A DNA stretch of 46,259 bases from Gammaproteobacteria bacterium (GCA_018656865.1 JABHYO010000022.1:1-46259); one strand, 5' to 3'; shown: positions 32,694 to 42,111, counted from the first letter of the stretch. The notes: generated by a model from the letters alone, not told the origin. Numbers and translations: made by a program.

Positions 32694-33565
32694 GTACTGC
32701 ATTCAGTATCTTTGTTATTGCCGGTACGATCCTGTCGATGGTCGGTTTTTTCCTACTGCTGCACCTCAATCGGAAGATCACTGGATCTGGCGAAACTACA
32801 GGTCACGACTGGGACGGCATCCAGGAATTCGATAACCCTCTGCCCGTCTGGTGGTATTGGTGGTTCGTGCTGACGCTGGTGTTCGGTGCTGTCTATCTTG
32901 TCTATTACCCGGGCCTGGGTAACTTTATGGGACTTGGCAACTGGACCCAGTTTTCTCAACTGGAGGAGAGTCAGAAAATTGCAGATGAGAAATATGGTCC
33001 TATCTATGCGCAGTATCGTGACAAATCCCTGGATGAGTTGGGGGCGGATCCAAACGCACTGAATATGGGGCGCAGGATTTTTGCCTCGAACTGTACCGTG
33101 TGTCATGGCGCCCGCGGCGAAGGCAGTTACGGATTTCCCAACCTAACGGATAATGAGTGGACCTGGGGGCGTGAAGATGCAGACATTGAGACCACAATCC
33201 TGCATGGCCGCAGTGCCAGTATGGCGCCCTGGGAGCAGGTTATAGGTGAGGAAGGGGTCAGTCAGGTCACAGAATATGTGCTCAAGATTGCCGGTAGGGA
33301 AGTCGATGAGGCCATGGCGGGAAAAGGCAAGAATCAGTTCGATATGTTCTGTGTTGCCTGTCACGGTCCGGAGGGCAAAGGCCAGAAACTCTTTGGCGCT
33401 CCCGATCTGACCAACGAGATCTGGTTGTATGGCAACTCCAGGGCGCGAATCGCGGACGTCATCGGAAAAGGCCGAAACGGTATTATGCCGGCCTTCGGTG
33501 AAAGATTGGGAGAGGACAAGGTCCATATCCTCGCGGGTTATATCAAAAGCCTGTCCAGTGAGTAG
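32690..33565 (+). CDS. ccoP: cbb3-type cytochrome c oxidase subunit III (di-heme)
   Basis: A 291-residue protein with two N-terminal helices (about 4-24 and 54-76, the longer CcoP form) joined by the conserved TGHDWDGIQEFDNPLPVWW loop. Two cytochrome c domains follow: CTVCH at 135-139 and CVACH at 221-225, with axial methionines in the SASMAPW and GIMPAFGERL segments. It accepts electrons from soluble cytochrome c and hands them to CcoO. It is the last gene of ccoNOQP; a 38-base gap with a 20-base palindrome separates it from ccoG. Confidence 0.97.
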   Translation: MSTAFSIFVIAGTILSMVGFFLLLHLNRKITGSGETTGHDWDGIQEFDNPLPVWWYWWFVLTLVFGAVYLVYYPGLGNFMGLGNWTQFSQLEESQKIADEKYGPIYAQYRDKSLDELGADPNALNMGRRIFASNCTVCHGARGEGSYGFPNLTDNEWTWGREDADIETTILHGRSASMAPWEQVIGEEGVSQVTEYVLKIAGREVDEAMAGKGKNQFDMFCVACHGPEGKGQKLFGAPDLTNEIWLYGNSRARIADVIGKGRNGIMPAFGERLGEDKVHILAGYIKSLSSE

Positions 33566-33580
33566 AGACCTTAGGTCGCG

Positions 33581-33600
33581 ACGCGGCCTGCAGGCCGTGT
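33581..33600. other. 20-base imperfect palindrome between ccoP and ccoG
   Basis: ACGCGGCCTGCAGGCCGTGT pairs with itself except at one position per arm, with a perfect GGCCTGCAGGCC core. There is no T-run after it, so it is not a classical terminator. An mRNA processing or stability hairpin that sets ccoNOQP above ccoGHIS is possible. Confidence 0.5.
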
Positions 33601-33603
33601 GAG

Positions 33604-34992
33604 ATGGACTCAAAACTTCCTGAGGGAGCTGACTCCAGTGTTCTTAACCTCTATGAGAAACGGGAGAAGATCTATGTTCGCAGCATGGAAGGGTTCTACC
33701 AGAATATCAGGCTGTTTACCGGCTGGCCGCTGCTTATAGGCTTCTTTGGCTGCCCCTGGCTCCTGATCGATGGCCATCAGTCTGTTTTGTTTGATCTGCC
33801 GGAGCGGAAGTTTCACATTTTCTGGTTGACGTTCTGGCCGCAGGACTTTGCCCTTTTGGGCTGGTGCCTGATGATTGCCGCTTTCCTGCTTTTTTTCATG
33901 ACAAATCTGACCGGACGGGTGTGGTGTGGCTATACCTGTCCGCAGACTGTCTGGACGGCAATCTTCATGTGGGCAGAGCAAACCGCGGAAGGAGAGCGCC
34001 ATCAACGAATTAGGCTCGACAGGCAGCCCTGGAATATAGAGAAGCTCTGGCGACGCTCTCTTAAGCACGCCATGTGGTTCGGATTCGCCTTTCTGACGGG
34101 GCTGACCTTCGTCAGCTATTTCTACGGCATCTACGATCTCATTGTCGATGCCTACCACCTGCAGGTTCCTGCAGTCGCGATATTCTGGATTCTATTTTTT
34201 TCCGCTGCAACATATATCAATGCGGGCTGGATGCGGGAACAGGTCTGCACCTATATGTGTCCGTACGCTCGATTTCAGTCAGCCATGTTCGACAATGATA
34301 CGCTGATCGTGTCCTACGATCAGGAACGTGGTGACCCAAGAGGATCCCGTAAGAGAGGGCAGTCCAGCAGCAAGGGTGATTGCATTGACTGCGATATGTG
34401 TGTCCAGGTCTGTCCGACGGGAATCGATATTCGTGACGGGCTGCAATATCAGTGCATCAATTGCGCTCTCTGTGTTGATGCCTGTAATTCCGTTATGGAC
34501 AAAATGGGATACGAGAGCGGTCTTGTCCGGTATACAACGCTGAATCAGCTCGCCGGTCATCCCTGGTCGTGGAAGCGACCGAAGCTGATCGGTTACGGCA
34601 TGGCGATCCTGGTGATGATAGTGGCCGTGTCAGCTGTCATTCTGACGAGAGTCCCGCTTGAAGTGGATGTGCTGAGAGGCCGCGGTAAACTGTTTCAGGA
34701 AGTCCCCGGTGGTTATGTGCAGAACACTTATACGCTGAAACTGATCAACATGGATAAGGTGGATCATCACTATTCAATTGCCGTTTCAGGGCTATCGGAC
34801 TACAAGATGGTGCCAAGGGCGCCGGTACCAGTGGAGGCAGGTGAGATTGGCGAGATCTCTGTTAATCTGATTGTCGATCCGGACCAACTCGCCCAGGTCA
34901 ACACACCAATCAAGTTCGAAGTACGGCCGGGTGATGGCCGGTTCAGTGCAAACAGCAAGAGCACATTTATCGGACCGAGACTGATCAAATGA
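33604..34992 (+). CDS. ccoG: cbb3 oxidase accessory ferredoxin-like membrane protein CcoG (FixG/RdxA)
   Basis: A 462-residue protein with about five helices and two 4Fe-4S clusters. The N-terminal NLYEKREKIYVRSMEGFYQNIR is the family start, and WCGYTCPQTVW and CTYMCPYARFQ are the NapH-like membrane motifs. Cluster motifs are CIDCDMCVQVCP from Cys260 and CINCALCVDAC from Cys284. A C-terminal Ig-like periplasmic domain (about 345-460) follows the last helix. CcoG reduces copper for delivery to the oxidase CuB site. It overlaps ccoH by four bases. Confidence 0.96.
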   Translation: MDSKLPEGADSSVLNLYEKREKIYVRSMEGFYQNIRLFTGWPLLIGFFGCPWLLIDGHQSVLFDLPERKFHIFWLTFWPQDFALLGWCLMIAAFLLFFMTNLTGRVWCGYTCPQTVWTAIFMWAEQTAEGERHQRIRLDRQPWNIEKLWRRSLKHAMWFGFAFLTGLTFVSYFYGIYDLIVDAYHLQVPAVAIFWILFFSAATYINAGWMREQVCTYMCPYARFQSAMFDNDTLIVSYDQERGDPRGSRKRGQSSSKGDCIDCDMCVQVCPTGIDIRDGLQYQCINCALCVDACNSVMDKMGYESGLVRYTTLNQLAGHPWSWKRPKLIGYGMAILVMIVAVSAVILTRVPLEVDVLRGRGKLFQEVPGGYVQNTYTLKLINMDKVDHHYSIAVSGLSDYKMVPRAPVPVEAGEIGEISVNLIVDPDQLAQVNTPIKFEVRPGDGRFSANSKSTFIGPRLIK

Positions 34993-35507
34993 GAGAGCAA
35001 TCGGGTGAGTCTCAAGCACCAGATCAAGACAAGTGGAATCGAAACCCCTGGGTCTGGTTCCTGATCTGTGTGCCTTTGTCAGCGGTTGTTTTCGGTGTTG
35101 TTATGTTCGTTTCTGCAAATTATGCACCTGACGATCTGGTGGTCGACAACTACTACAAGGCGGGGATGGGTATAAACCGCCGCCTCCGCCTGGATGATAA
35201 CGCCAGGCTGTTGGGTGCGAGAGTTCAGCTCGATGGTATTACGCCTGAGGGTGTGGTTTTTAGAATTAAAGAAGGCAGTGATCGGCTGCAGCTATCACTG
35301 TTTCATGTGTCTGATCGGAGCCTCGACCTTGATGTCGTGATGGAGTCTATGAGCGATGGTGTTTATGTGGTGTCATCGCATCGTTTAGCGGAGGCTCTGC
35401 AAGAGCCTGGCGTCTGGTACCTGGAAATTAGGGATCAGGACAGGGCATGGAGACTTCGCCAGCGAATCAATACGCCGGTTGTAGATCTTGTCATGGCAGC
35501 ACAATGA
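34989..35507 (+). CDS. ccoH: cbb3 oxidase assembly protein CcoH (FixH)
   Basis: A 172-residue protein with a cytoplasmic N-terminus, one helix at about 18-40 (VWFLICVPLSAVVFGVVMFVSA) and the FixH signature DDLVVDNYYKAGMGINRRL. The remaining part is a periplasmic beta domain. CcoH is needed for stable assembly of the oxidase. Both ends overlap neighbours by four bases (ATGA with ccoG and ccoI), so translation is coupled through the accessory operon. Confidence 0.93.
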   Translation: MREQSGESQAPDQDKWNRNPWVWFLICVPLSAVVFGVVMFVSANYAPDDLVVDNYYKAGMGINRRLRLDDNARLLGARVQLDGITPEGVVFRIKEGSDRLQLSLFHVSDRSLDLDVVMESMSDGVYVVSSHRLAEALQEPGVWYLEIRDQDRAWRLRQRINTPVVDLVMAAQ

Positions 35508-37669
35508 ACGATCTCGCGATACATCGATCTGATGAGGGTGAACAACACTTCATCGTGCCTGACGTTCGGTGTGCGGGCTGTTGTCTCACCATTGAACGTG
35601 AACTGGGGCAGCTCGGCGAGATCGCCGATGTTAATGTCAACTATGCTGAAAAGCGGCTTTCTTTCTATTCGCACTCTTCAGAATCGACGGATAAGGCAAT
35701 TTCACGTCTGACGGAGCTTGGGTACACATCAGCGCCGGAAGCACCGAATGAAGGACTGAAGCAATACAGGGAGGAAAGACAGCATCTGCTGGCAAGGCTC
35801 GGTGTTGCCGGTATCGGTATGATGCAGGTGATGACGTTTGCCCTGGCGTCCTACCTGGCAGGACCGTCGGGGATTGATGACGCATATGAGGGGCTGATGC
35901 GATGGGCCAGCCTGGTCATTGCCGTTCCCGTAACCCTTTACAGTGCCATGCCATTTCATCGTGGCGCATTGCGAGATCTACGAAACGGACTGCCCGGGAT
36001 GGATGTACCTGTGTCTCTGGCCATACTGTCCGCAGTTTCACTCAGTGCTTTCAATACCGTCAATCAGTCCGGCGAAGTTTATTTCGATTCCGCCTGCATG
36101 TTCACCTTTTTCCTTCTGACGGGACGTTTCCTGGAACTCACGACTCGTCATGCATTTCACGTGGATCAGTCGCTGGGCGAACATCTGTTGCCGGAGTTCG
36201 CGCGAATGCTCGATGATCGCAGTCTGGAGGTGAAAGCGTTAAGAAAAGATGACCAGGTCAGGGTTCTGTCGGGAGAAACCGTCCCCGCAGATGCTGTGGT
36301 CGTCAGCGGTTCCTCAATGGTTGATGAATCTGCTTTTACCGGTGAGGGTAAGCCTGTCTACAAGTCACCGGGGTCAAAGGTTCTGGCGGGGACAAGGAAC
36401 CTTGACGGAGAATTCGAGGCGGCAGTACTGACATCTTCTGAAGACTGGGTCATCAGTCATCTGTCGGAATTGTATCGAAAGTCGGCTGCATACAGGCCTG
36501 CATTTGCCGTGATGGCAGATGTTATTGCCCGGTACTTTGTCTCAGGAATTCTGCTGTTGGCCACTGGCAGTGGCATATACTGGTGGCTGGCGAGTGCAGA
36601 GGATTTCTTCGCTATTGCCCTCGCTGTACTGGTGGTTTCATGCCCCTGTGCACTGTCGTTGGCAACACCGGTTGCCTACACTATCGCCAGCGGTGCAGTG
36701 CGCAGACTCGGTGTTCTTATCAGCGATGGTTCATTTCTGGAAAAGCTCAACAAGATCGATACAGTCGTCTTCGACAAGACTGGAACGCTGACAGAGGGTA
36801 CGTTGCGGTTGGAACGGATTGCTTTCATTGATCAGAACTTCGACCGCGCCGAAGTTTTGCGGATTGCCGCTTCCCTCGAGGTGAGTAGCCTGCACCCGGT
36901 TGCGTTGACGCTCCGGGCGGAGTCGGATGAGATAGTGCCAGTCGACGAACTGCTGATTACAGCAGGGTTTGGCGTCAGCGGACGAATTCATGATTGTGAA
37001 TTCAGGCTGGGCAAGCCAACCTTTGCTGCGGGATGCGAGGTTGAATCGCCAGATGAGAGTTTCAACTGGGTACTTCTGACTCGGGACAAGAATCCCGTTT
37101 GTTGGTTTGGGTTCAGTGATCGTCTGAGGGCCGGTGCAGACAAACTGGTAGCCGAGACTGGGAACCGTGTGTCCGACTTGATGGTGTTCTCCGGCGACAG
37201 GTCCAGTGCGGGCAGGGAACGACTACATGAACTTGGTGTGTCAGATCCCAAAATGAATATGACGCCCGATGCAAAGATTGAAGGGTTGAGAGAACTGCAG
37301 GCCCAGGGTAAAAAGGTCATGATGGTTGGCGATGGTCTGAATGATGCAGGAGCCATGGCGACTGCCGATATTTCTCTTGCGGTAAATCCCGTTGACACCG
37401 TCGTTCAGTCTGCTGCTGATGCCACACTCGTCAGCGGTGATCTTTCAGCGATTCCTGAGTTATTTGACTATGCCGAACGGGTACAGCGCATCATTCGCCA
37501 GAATCTTTGCTGGGCGCTGGCCTACAATCTCTCGGTTATTCCTCTTGCCATGATGGGGCTTGTGGCACCCTGGATTGCCGCGCTTGGGATGTCCATGAGT
37601 TCATTGCTGGTTACCCTGAATGCCTGTCGATTGGCAAGGACCTCTCAGTTAGGATTAGGGCAGAGCTGA
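35504..37669 (+). CDS. ccoI: Copper-exporting P-type ATPase for cbb3 assembly (FixI)
   Basis: A 721-residue P1B ATPase. The N-terminal HMA domain has CAGC at Cys23-Cys26. Copper is bound in the membrane by CPC (380-382, SCPCALSLATP). The phosphorylation site is Asp424 in DKTGTLTEG. SLHP lies in the nucleotide domain, and GDGLNDAGAMA starts at Gly609. It moves copper out of the cytoplasm for maturation of the oxidase CuB centre. ATG 35504 overlaps the ccoH stop; a longer frame from 35447 would run inside ccoH and lacks a ribosome site. The stop shares one base with the ccoS start (TGATG). Confidence 0.96.
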   Translation: MNDLAIHRSDEGEQHFIVPDVRCAGCCLTIERELGQLGEIADVNVNYAEKRLSFYSHSSESTDKAISRLTELGYTSAPEAPNEGLKQYREERQHLLARLGVAGIGMMQVMTFALASYLAGPSGIDDAYEGLMRWASLVIAVPVTLYSAMPFHRGALRDLRNGLPGMDVPVSLAILSAVSLSAFNTVNQSGEVYFDSACMFTFFLLTGRFLELTTRHAFHVDQSLGEHLLPEFARMLDDRSLEVKALRKDDQVRVLSGETVPADAVVVSGSSMVDESAFTGEGKPVYKSPGSKVLAGTRNLDGEFEAAVLTSSEDWVISHLSELYRKSAAYRPAFAVMADVIARYFVSGILLLATGSGIYWWLASAEDFFAIALAVLVVSCPCALSLATPVAYTIASGAVRRLGVLISDGSFLEKLNKIDTVVFDKTGTLTEGTLRLERIAFIDQNFDRAEVLRIAASLEVSSLHPVALTLRAESDEIVPVDELLITAGFGVSGRIHDCEFRLGKPTFAAGCEVESPDESFNWVLLTRDKNPVCWFGFSDRLRAGADKLVAETGNRVSDLMVFSGDRSSAGRERLHELGVSDPKMNMTPDAKIEGLRELQAQGKKVMMVGDGLNDAGAMATADISLAVNPVDTVVQSAADATLVSGDLSAIPELFDYAERVQRIIRQNLCWALAYNLSVIPLAMMGLVAPWIAALGMSMSSLLVTLNACRLARTSQLGLGQS

Positions 37670-37851
37670 TGGAGATCTTGTTTGTGCTGATACCCGTCAG
37701 TCTTATCATTGTTATGATTTCGCTTGGGGCCTTCGTTTGGTCGGTGCAGAGCCATCAGTACGATGATCTGGAGAAAGAGGCACATAGAATTCTTTTTGAT
37801 GAAACAACAACTTCCAATCATCCAATAAGACACGAGGAGGAGAACTCATGA
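37669..37851 (+). CDS. ccoS: cbb3 oxidase assembly protein CcoS
   Basis: A 60-residue single-helix protein: MEILFVLIPVSLIIVMISLG, then AFVWSVQSHQYDDLEKEAHRILFDE. The FxWSVxxxQYDDLExxAxRIL segment is the CcoS signature. It is needed for cofactor insertion in cbb3 oxidase. The ATG at 37669 shares a base with the ccoI stop. The longer reading frame upstream is an artefact inside ccoI. Its end overlaps the Yip1-like gene (ATGA). Confidence 0.95.
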   Translation: MEILFVLIPVSLIIVMISLGAFVWSVQSHQYDDLEKEAHRILFDETTTSNHPIRHEEENS

Positions 37852-38444
37852 ACTACCTGTTCAGTCTATTCTTTTCACCACATCAGGCCTGGGAACGTAT
37901 CAGGGAACAAGATGATTCGGTCATGATGACCTATCTAAAGTTCATCATACCGATTTCACTATTACCTGCCGTTGCCTGGTACTTCGGTTCCGTTGAGGTC
38001 GGCTGGCAACTCGGAGAGAGGGTGATCAAGCTGACCTCGCAGAGTGCAATTCAGATCATGGTGCTTTTTTACTTCGCGATGTTGGTCGGTACCGGAGTTC
38101 TTGGGTTCATGGTGCACTGGATGTCGGAAACCTACGAGGCTGAAACCTCGACCCTTGCCAAGGGGGTTCGTATTTCGGCATATACACTTTCGCCATTGTT
38201 CCTTTGTGGAGTTATCGGTTTCTACCCGATGCTCTGGCTCGATATCCTCCTTGGATGTGCTGCTGCTGGTTATGCCGTCTACCTGCTCTATATTGGTGTG
38301 CCGATTGTCCTGAAAATACCAAGCGAAAGAGGGTTCCTCTTTGCCAGCGCCATGGTTGCCGTTGGTCTGATTGGCTGTGCGGCAATGCTTGGGGCCATTG
38401 TGATTCTGTGGGAGATGGGCGCGATGCCGGTCTTCACTGACTGA
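37848..38444 (+). CDS. Yip1-domain integral membrane protein
   Basis: A 198-residue protein with five hydrophobic helices, opening with the Yip1 pattern LFSLFFSPHQAWERIREQD, then FIIPISLLPAVAWYFG and LYFAM-type helices, and ending near residue 195. Bacterial Yip1 proteins have no settled role. A strong GAGGAGGAG ribosome site lies in the end of ccoS, and the start overlaps the ccoS stop, so it is the last gene of the ccoGHIS transcript. Membership suggests an effect on respiratory membrane protein assembly, which is inference only. Confidence 0.85.
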   Translation: MNYLFSLFFSPHQAWERIREQDDSVMMTYLKFIIPISLLPAVAWYFGSVEVGWQLGERVIKLTSQSAIQIMVLFYFAMLVGTGVLGFMVHWMSETYEAETSTLAKGVRISAYTLSPLFLCGVIGFYPMLWLDILLGCAAAGYAVYLLYIGVPIVLKIPSERGFLFASAMVAVGLIGCAAMLGAIVILWEMGAMPVFTD

Positions 38445-38456
38445 GGGAAACAGTGA

Positions 38457-39071
38457 ATGTCTGATTTGACGCTCTACTACGCCGTACCTTCGCGCGGCAT
38501 GGTAGCTCACTGGATGCTTGAGGAACTTGGGCAGCCCTATGAAAGGGTTATCCTCGATCTTGCTGCAGACGAGCACAAATCACCTGAATTTCTAGGCATC
38601 AATCCATTGGGCAGAGTACCCGCGCTCACCCATGGCGACCTGATCGTGACCGAAACTGCGGCAATCGTTGCCTATCTGGCGGATGCTTTTCCGAAAGCAG
38701 GCCTGGGCGTGCCGCTAGATTCTCCGGATCGCGCTGCCTACCTTCGCTGGCTGTTCTTTGCCGTGGCTTCAGCTGAACCGACGATACTCCGGCAGGCAAT
38801 GGGGCCGCTCGAAATAGACTATGAACCCTGGTCTAACGTGGATGAAGTCGCTGGTGTGATCGCCGAGGCGGTCGGCGGGCGGGAATATATAGTCGGTGAT
38901 AGGTTCACGGCGGCCGATGTCATGATGGGTACGACCGTCATGTGGGGTACTCAGATGATGCCGGTGTTACCGGCGTTGCCGGAACTTACGGAATATTGGG
39001 ATCGTTTATCGAAGAGACCTGCCTGGCAGCGCGCAAATTCCGAAGACCTGAAGCTGATGCCGGTGGACTAG
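38457..39071 (+). CDS. Glutathione S-transferase family protein
   Basis: A 204-residue protein. The N-terminal thioredoxin-like domain (about 1-78) has LTLYYAVPSRGMVAHWMLEELGQPYE with a Ser in the catalytic position, the cis-Pro segment GRVPALTHGD, and the glutathione-binding ETAAIVAYLAD. The all-helical C-terminal domain contains the N-capping box region GDRFTAADVMMG. It conjugates glutathione to electrophiles or reduces peroxides; the substrate is not known. It starts 12 bases after the Yip1-like gene. Confidence 0.92.
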   Translation: MSDLTLYYAVPSRGMVAHWMLEELGQPYERVILDLAADEHKSPEFLGINPLGRVPALTHGDLIVTETAAIVAYLADAFPKAGLGVPLDSPDRAAYLRWLFFAVASAEPTILRQAMGPLEIDYEPWSNVDEVAGVIAEAVGGREYIVGDRFTAADVMMGTTVMWGTQMMPVLPALPELTEYWDRLSKRPAWQRANSEDLKLMPVD

Positions 39072-39165
39072 GGTTCCCAGCTCGCTCCACTGGCCAGCCC
39101 CCCAGATTGTACTTGCAGGCCTATTGTCGCAAGATTGCCTTTCCCGAAATGTGGACAGAGTCCAG

Positions 39166-40086
39166 ATGGAGCACTTTTCTTTCCCCGCCAGCGATGGTCA
39201 CAGCGTCTCCTGTTATCGCTGGATACCATCCGATGCGAAAGCTGTGGTGCAAATTGCACATGGCATGGGGGAATATGCGGCACGCTATGACTGGGTCGCA
39301 CAGAGGCTGAGTGAGGCCGGATATGTTGTTTTTGCCGATGACCATCGGGGCCACGGTGATACGTCGGGTGATAATCTGGGCTATATGGGGCCTGATGGCT
39401 GGAACCGGACGCTGGCGGATTTGTATGAGCTGAATTGTCATTGTCGTGGCCTGTACCCCGACCGGCCACTCTGCCTCCTGGGTCATAGCATGGGATCAAT
39501 GCTGTCGCAGCAGTACATTACCCGCCACGCGAACAGCATTGATGCGTTGGTGCTCTCGGGTTCCCCGGGTTTCAAGGAACAACGATTTTCCTTGGTCAAT
39601 CAAATGGTTATTAAGTTCGAAGCCTGGCGCCGCGAGCCCTGGGAAATCAGTGAGCTGATGCAGAAGGCATTGTTCCAGGATGCCAACAACAGATTCGATG
39701 GTCCCGGTGCAACGGGTTATGAATGGCTGTCTCGGGATAAATTGGAGGTGCAGAAGTATGTCGATGATCCAAAATGTGGATTCGTATTGGCGATTGGGTC
39801 GCTTGTCGAAATGTTTGCGGGTTCCGCTATATCCCAGAGCACACTGGCTATAGAAAAGATCCCGAAGTCTCTGCCGATGTACGTCTTTGCGGGTTCCGAC
39901 GACCCCATTCACGGTGAGCAGGCGGATCTGGATCGCATGGTCGATGCTTATCGTGGGCATGGTATTGAAACACTCGACTATCGTTTTTACCCGGGTGGCA
40001 GGCATGAAATGTTTAATGAAATCAATAAAGAAGAAGTCGTCACCGACCTGATTGACTGGCTCGGCCGCAACCTGGGAGGGAAGTGA
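39166..40086 (+). CDS. Alpha/beta hydrolase, monoacylglycerol lipase/lysophospholipase type
   Basis: A 306-residue protein of the serine aminopeptidase S33 (Hydrolase_4) group. The oxyanion motif is VVQIAHGMGEYAARYDW (about 27-43). The typical DDHRGHGDT follows at 58-65. Ser108 is in LLGHSMGSM. The acid is in FAGSDDPIHGEQ and the His in YPGGRHEMFNE. This pattern fits PldB-like lysophospholipases and monoglyceride lipases. ATG 39166 is preferred over an in-frame TTG at 39124. Its stop overlaps the gpsA start by one base, linking lipid turnover with glycerol-3-phosphate synthesis. Confidence 0.9.
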   Translation: MEHFSFPASDGHSVSCYRWIPSDAKAVVQIAHGMGEYAARYDWVAQRLSEAGYVVFADDHRGHGDTSGDNLGYMGPDGWNRTLADLYELNCHCRGLYPDRPLCLLGHSMGSMLSQQYITRHANSIDALVLSGSPGFKEQRFSLVNQMVIKFEAWRREPWEISELMQKALFQDANNRFDGPGATGYEWLSRDKLEVQKYVDDPKCGFVLAIGSLVEMFAGSAISQSTLAIEKIPKSLPMYVFAGSDDPIHGEQADLDRMVDAYRGHGIETLDYRFYPGGRHEMFNEINKEEVVTDLIDWLGRNLGGK

Positions 40087-41075
40087 TGAAAAGTATTGCC
40101 ATCATGGGGCTTGGTAACTTTGGTACCGCACTGGCTTGTATCTGGCTTGGCGAAGGCCTTGATGTCCGGGGCTGGACCGTCGAACAGGAAGTATTCGACA
40201 GTATTCAGTCGACCGGCGTCAATAAGAAGTACCTGGACGATGTTTCCCTCGACGGGCTGAAAGTGTCGATGGATATCGCCGAAACTGTCGATGGTGCTGA
40301 GATCGTTGTTCTGGCATTGCCTTCCACTGTTGTTCTCTCGGTCGTTGATGATCTGATGCCTTATATAAACAACGATCAGATCCTGCTAGATCTTGCCAAG
40401 GGTCTGGCCCCTGGTGACCGATTGATTTCCGCCGTTATTGAAGAAAAACTCACGGCAGCCAATCTAGAGTGCCGACTCTGTGTGATGATGGGGCCGACAA
40501 TCGCACCAGAACTGGCAAGAGGGGTTTACACGACATCGCTGGTGACCAGTAGCGATTTCGAACTGGCGCAGGATGTTGCCCGGATTCTGGCGACCGAAAC
40601 CCTGAGATTGTCTGCGGCGACGGATTGCCTGGGTTCTGAATACTGGGGCGCTTTCAAGAATGTCATTGCCCTGGCCTGTGGTGTAGTCGATGGGCTTAAG
40701 GTTGATGGACGTGGAGGTGACAATCTGAAAGCCGCTGTTTTTACAGCGGGGTATCGGGAGGCCGTTCGCGTGCTACCGCTGCTCGGGGCCGATCCGGATA
40801 CGGCGCTCTCTGCGGCGGGTATCGGTGATCTTTTCGTTACGGCGACATCGCCTCACGGGAGAAATCGTGAGATGGGCGAACGGCTGGGTAAGGGGCAGGC
40901 ACTTGCACAGGCAGAGAGTGAAATGGTCATGGTCAGCGAGGGTGTTAGGGCCGCTCGGATGTTTGGACATCTCTTTGCCGGGAAGGGTATCGATGCCCCC
41001 TTTGTCGATGCCGTTTGTGCGTTGCTGGACGAAGGAGCCAGCATCGGTGAATTTCTTGAGAAGGCAGTTGGCTAA
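40086..41075 (+). CDS. gpsA: NAD(P)H-dependent glycerol-3-phosphate dehydrogenase
   Basis: A 329-residue enzyme that reduces dihydroxyacetone phosphate to sn-glycerol 3-phosphate for phospholipid synthesis. The N-terminal Rossmann motif is IAIMGLGNFGTALA. The substrate and active-site parts are MMGPTIAPELARG, the catalytic Lys in WGAFKNVIALACGVVDGL, DNLKAAVFTAGYREAVR, and GIGDLFVTATSPHGRNREMGERLGKG. GGAGGGAAG gives a strong ribosome site before ATG 40086; a GTG lies directly ahead of it. It is coupled to the preceding lipase-like gene. Confidence 0.95.
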   Translation: MKSIAIMGLGNFGTALACIWLGEGLDVRGWTVEQEVFDSIQSTGVNKKYLDDVSLDGLKVSMDIAETVDGAEIVVLALPSTVVLSVVDDLMPYINNDQILLDLAKGLAPGDRLISAVIEEKLTAANLECRLCVMMGPTIAPELARGVYTTSLVTSSDFELAQDVARILATETLRLSAATDCLGSEYWGAFKNVIALACGVVDGLKVDGRGGDNLKAAVFTAGYREAVRVLPLLGADPDTALSAAGIGDLFVTATSPHGRNREMGERLGKGQALAQAESEMVMVSEGVRAARMFGHLFAGKGIDAPFVDAVCALLDEGASIGEFLEKAVG

Positions 41076-41103
41076 AAGGGTAGAGTCTCCTTAGAATTGA
41101 CCC

Positions 41104-42111
41104 ATGAGTAACTCTGTCAGACCGGAAAAGATCCTTTATGTGATCGCCGCCATTGCCCTTGTCCTCGGTGCCATGAAGATGGCGTCTGGGGTTCTGGTCC
41201 CAGGTCTACTGGCACTGTTCATTGCCATAGTCTGCACCGAGCCCATGCACTGGATGATTGAACGCGGCATTCCCAGGTGGCTGGCAATTCTCATCGTCGT
41301 GATCCTGCTGCTGGCGATCTCATCACTGATGCCCTTTGTGATCGGCGGCTCGTTCGTACAGTTCACCGAGCAGTTGCCTGTCTATCAGGAGCGGCTCGAC
41401 GGGTTGGTGGTACAGTCTTCGGATTGGCTTCGCGAGTATGGCTACACAACAGAAAACCTGAGAACCATTTTCGATCCGTCGGCGCTGCTGGGCTGGGTCC
41501 AGGTTATTCTCACGGCACTTGGCGGGATACTGTCACGCTACTTCCTGATTATGCTGCTCGTCATCTTTATTCTTGTCGATGTGCCCCGGTCTCTAAACGA
41601 TGGAGACGATACGGCGGGCCAGGTCATGCGAACAGTACAGCACTACTTTGCCATTAAGACTTTCACGAGTCTCCTGACGGGGTCGGTTGTCGCTGTCTGG
41701 CTGATGGTGATGGATGTTCAGTATCCGCTGCTGTGGGGGTTTGTCGCTTTTCTTTTCAACTTCATCCCGAATATCGGATCTGTTCTTGCTGCGGTACCTG
41801 CGGTGCTGCTGTCGCTTTTATTTGATGGTTTCACATCTTCGCTGATTGTTATGGCGGGGTATGTGATCATTAATTTCAGCATCAGTAACGGGTTGGAGCC
41901 TCGCATAATGGGACAGCAGCTCGGCATTCGCTTTGTCTGGATCTTTGTTTCTCTGGTGGTTTGGGGCTGGATCCTCGGACCGGTGGGCATGCTTCTCGCT
42001 GTCCCTTTGACCATGACTCTCCGTATTTTGGTTGAGAATCACCCCGACACCCGGTGGATAGCGGATATCCTCGTCCCCGAGTCGAACAAAGTGTCAACTG
42101 AGGGAAACTAG
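41104..42111 (+). CDS. AI-2E family transporter (PerM/YdiK type)
   Basis: A 335-residue membrane protein with about eight helices. N-terminal paired helices (13-32, 33-55) are followed by WLAILIVVILLLAISSLMPFVIGG, a cytoplasmic amphipathic stretch, and the C-terminal block LLWGFVAFLFNFIPNIGSVLAAVPAVLLSLL, which is the family signature (FIPxxG...P...). The family includes TqsA, an AI-2 exporter, but also sodium/proton antiporters, so the substrate should not be assumed. It lies 28 bases after gpsA. Confidence 0.9.
   Translation: MSNSVRPEKILYVIAAIALVLGAMKMASGVLVPGLLALFIAIVCTEPMHWMIERGIPRWLAILIVVILLLAISSLMPFVIGGSFVQFTEQLPVYQERLDGLVVQSSDWLREYGYTTENLRTIFDPSALLGWVQVILTALGGILSRYFLIMLLVIFILVDVPRSLNDGDDTAGQVMRTVQHYFAIKTFTSLLTGSVVAVWLMVMDVQYPLLWGFVAFLFNFIPNIGSVLAAVPAVLLSLLFDGFTSSLIVMAGYVIINFSISNGLEPRIMGQQLGIRFVWIFVSLVVWGWILGPVGMLLAVPLTMTLRILVENHPDTRWIADILVPESNKVSTEGN

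Noticed and set aside
37507-37668. Upstream extension of ccoS
   Set aside because: Lies in another frame inside ccoI; the 60-residue CcoS starting at 37669 has the full family pattern.
41104-42111. Quorum-sensing AI-2 exporter call
   Set aside because: The family name is historical; nothing in the sequence or neighbours supports AI-2 as substrate.
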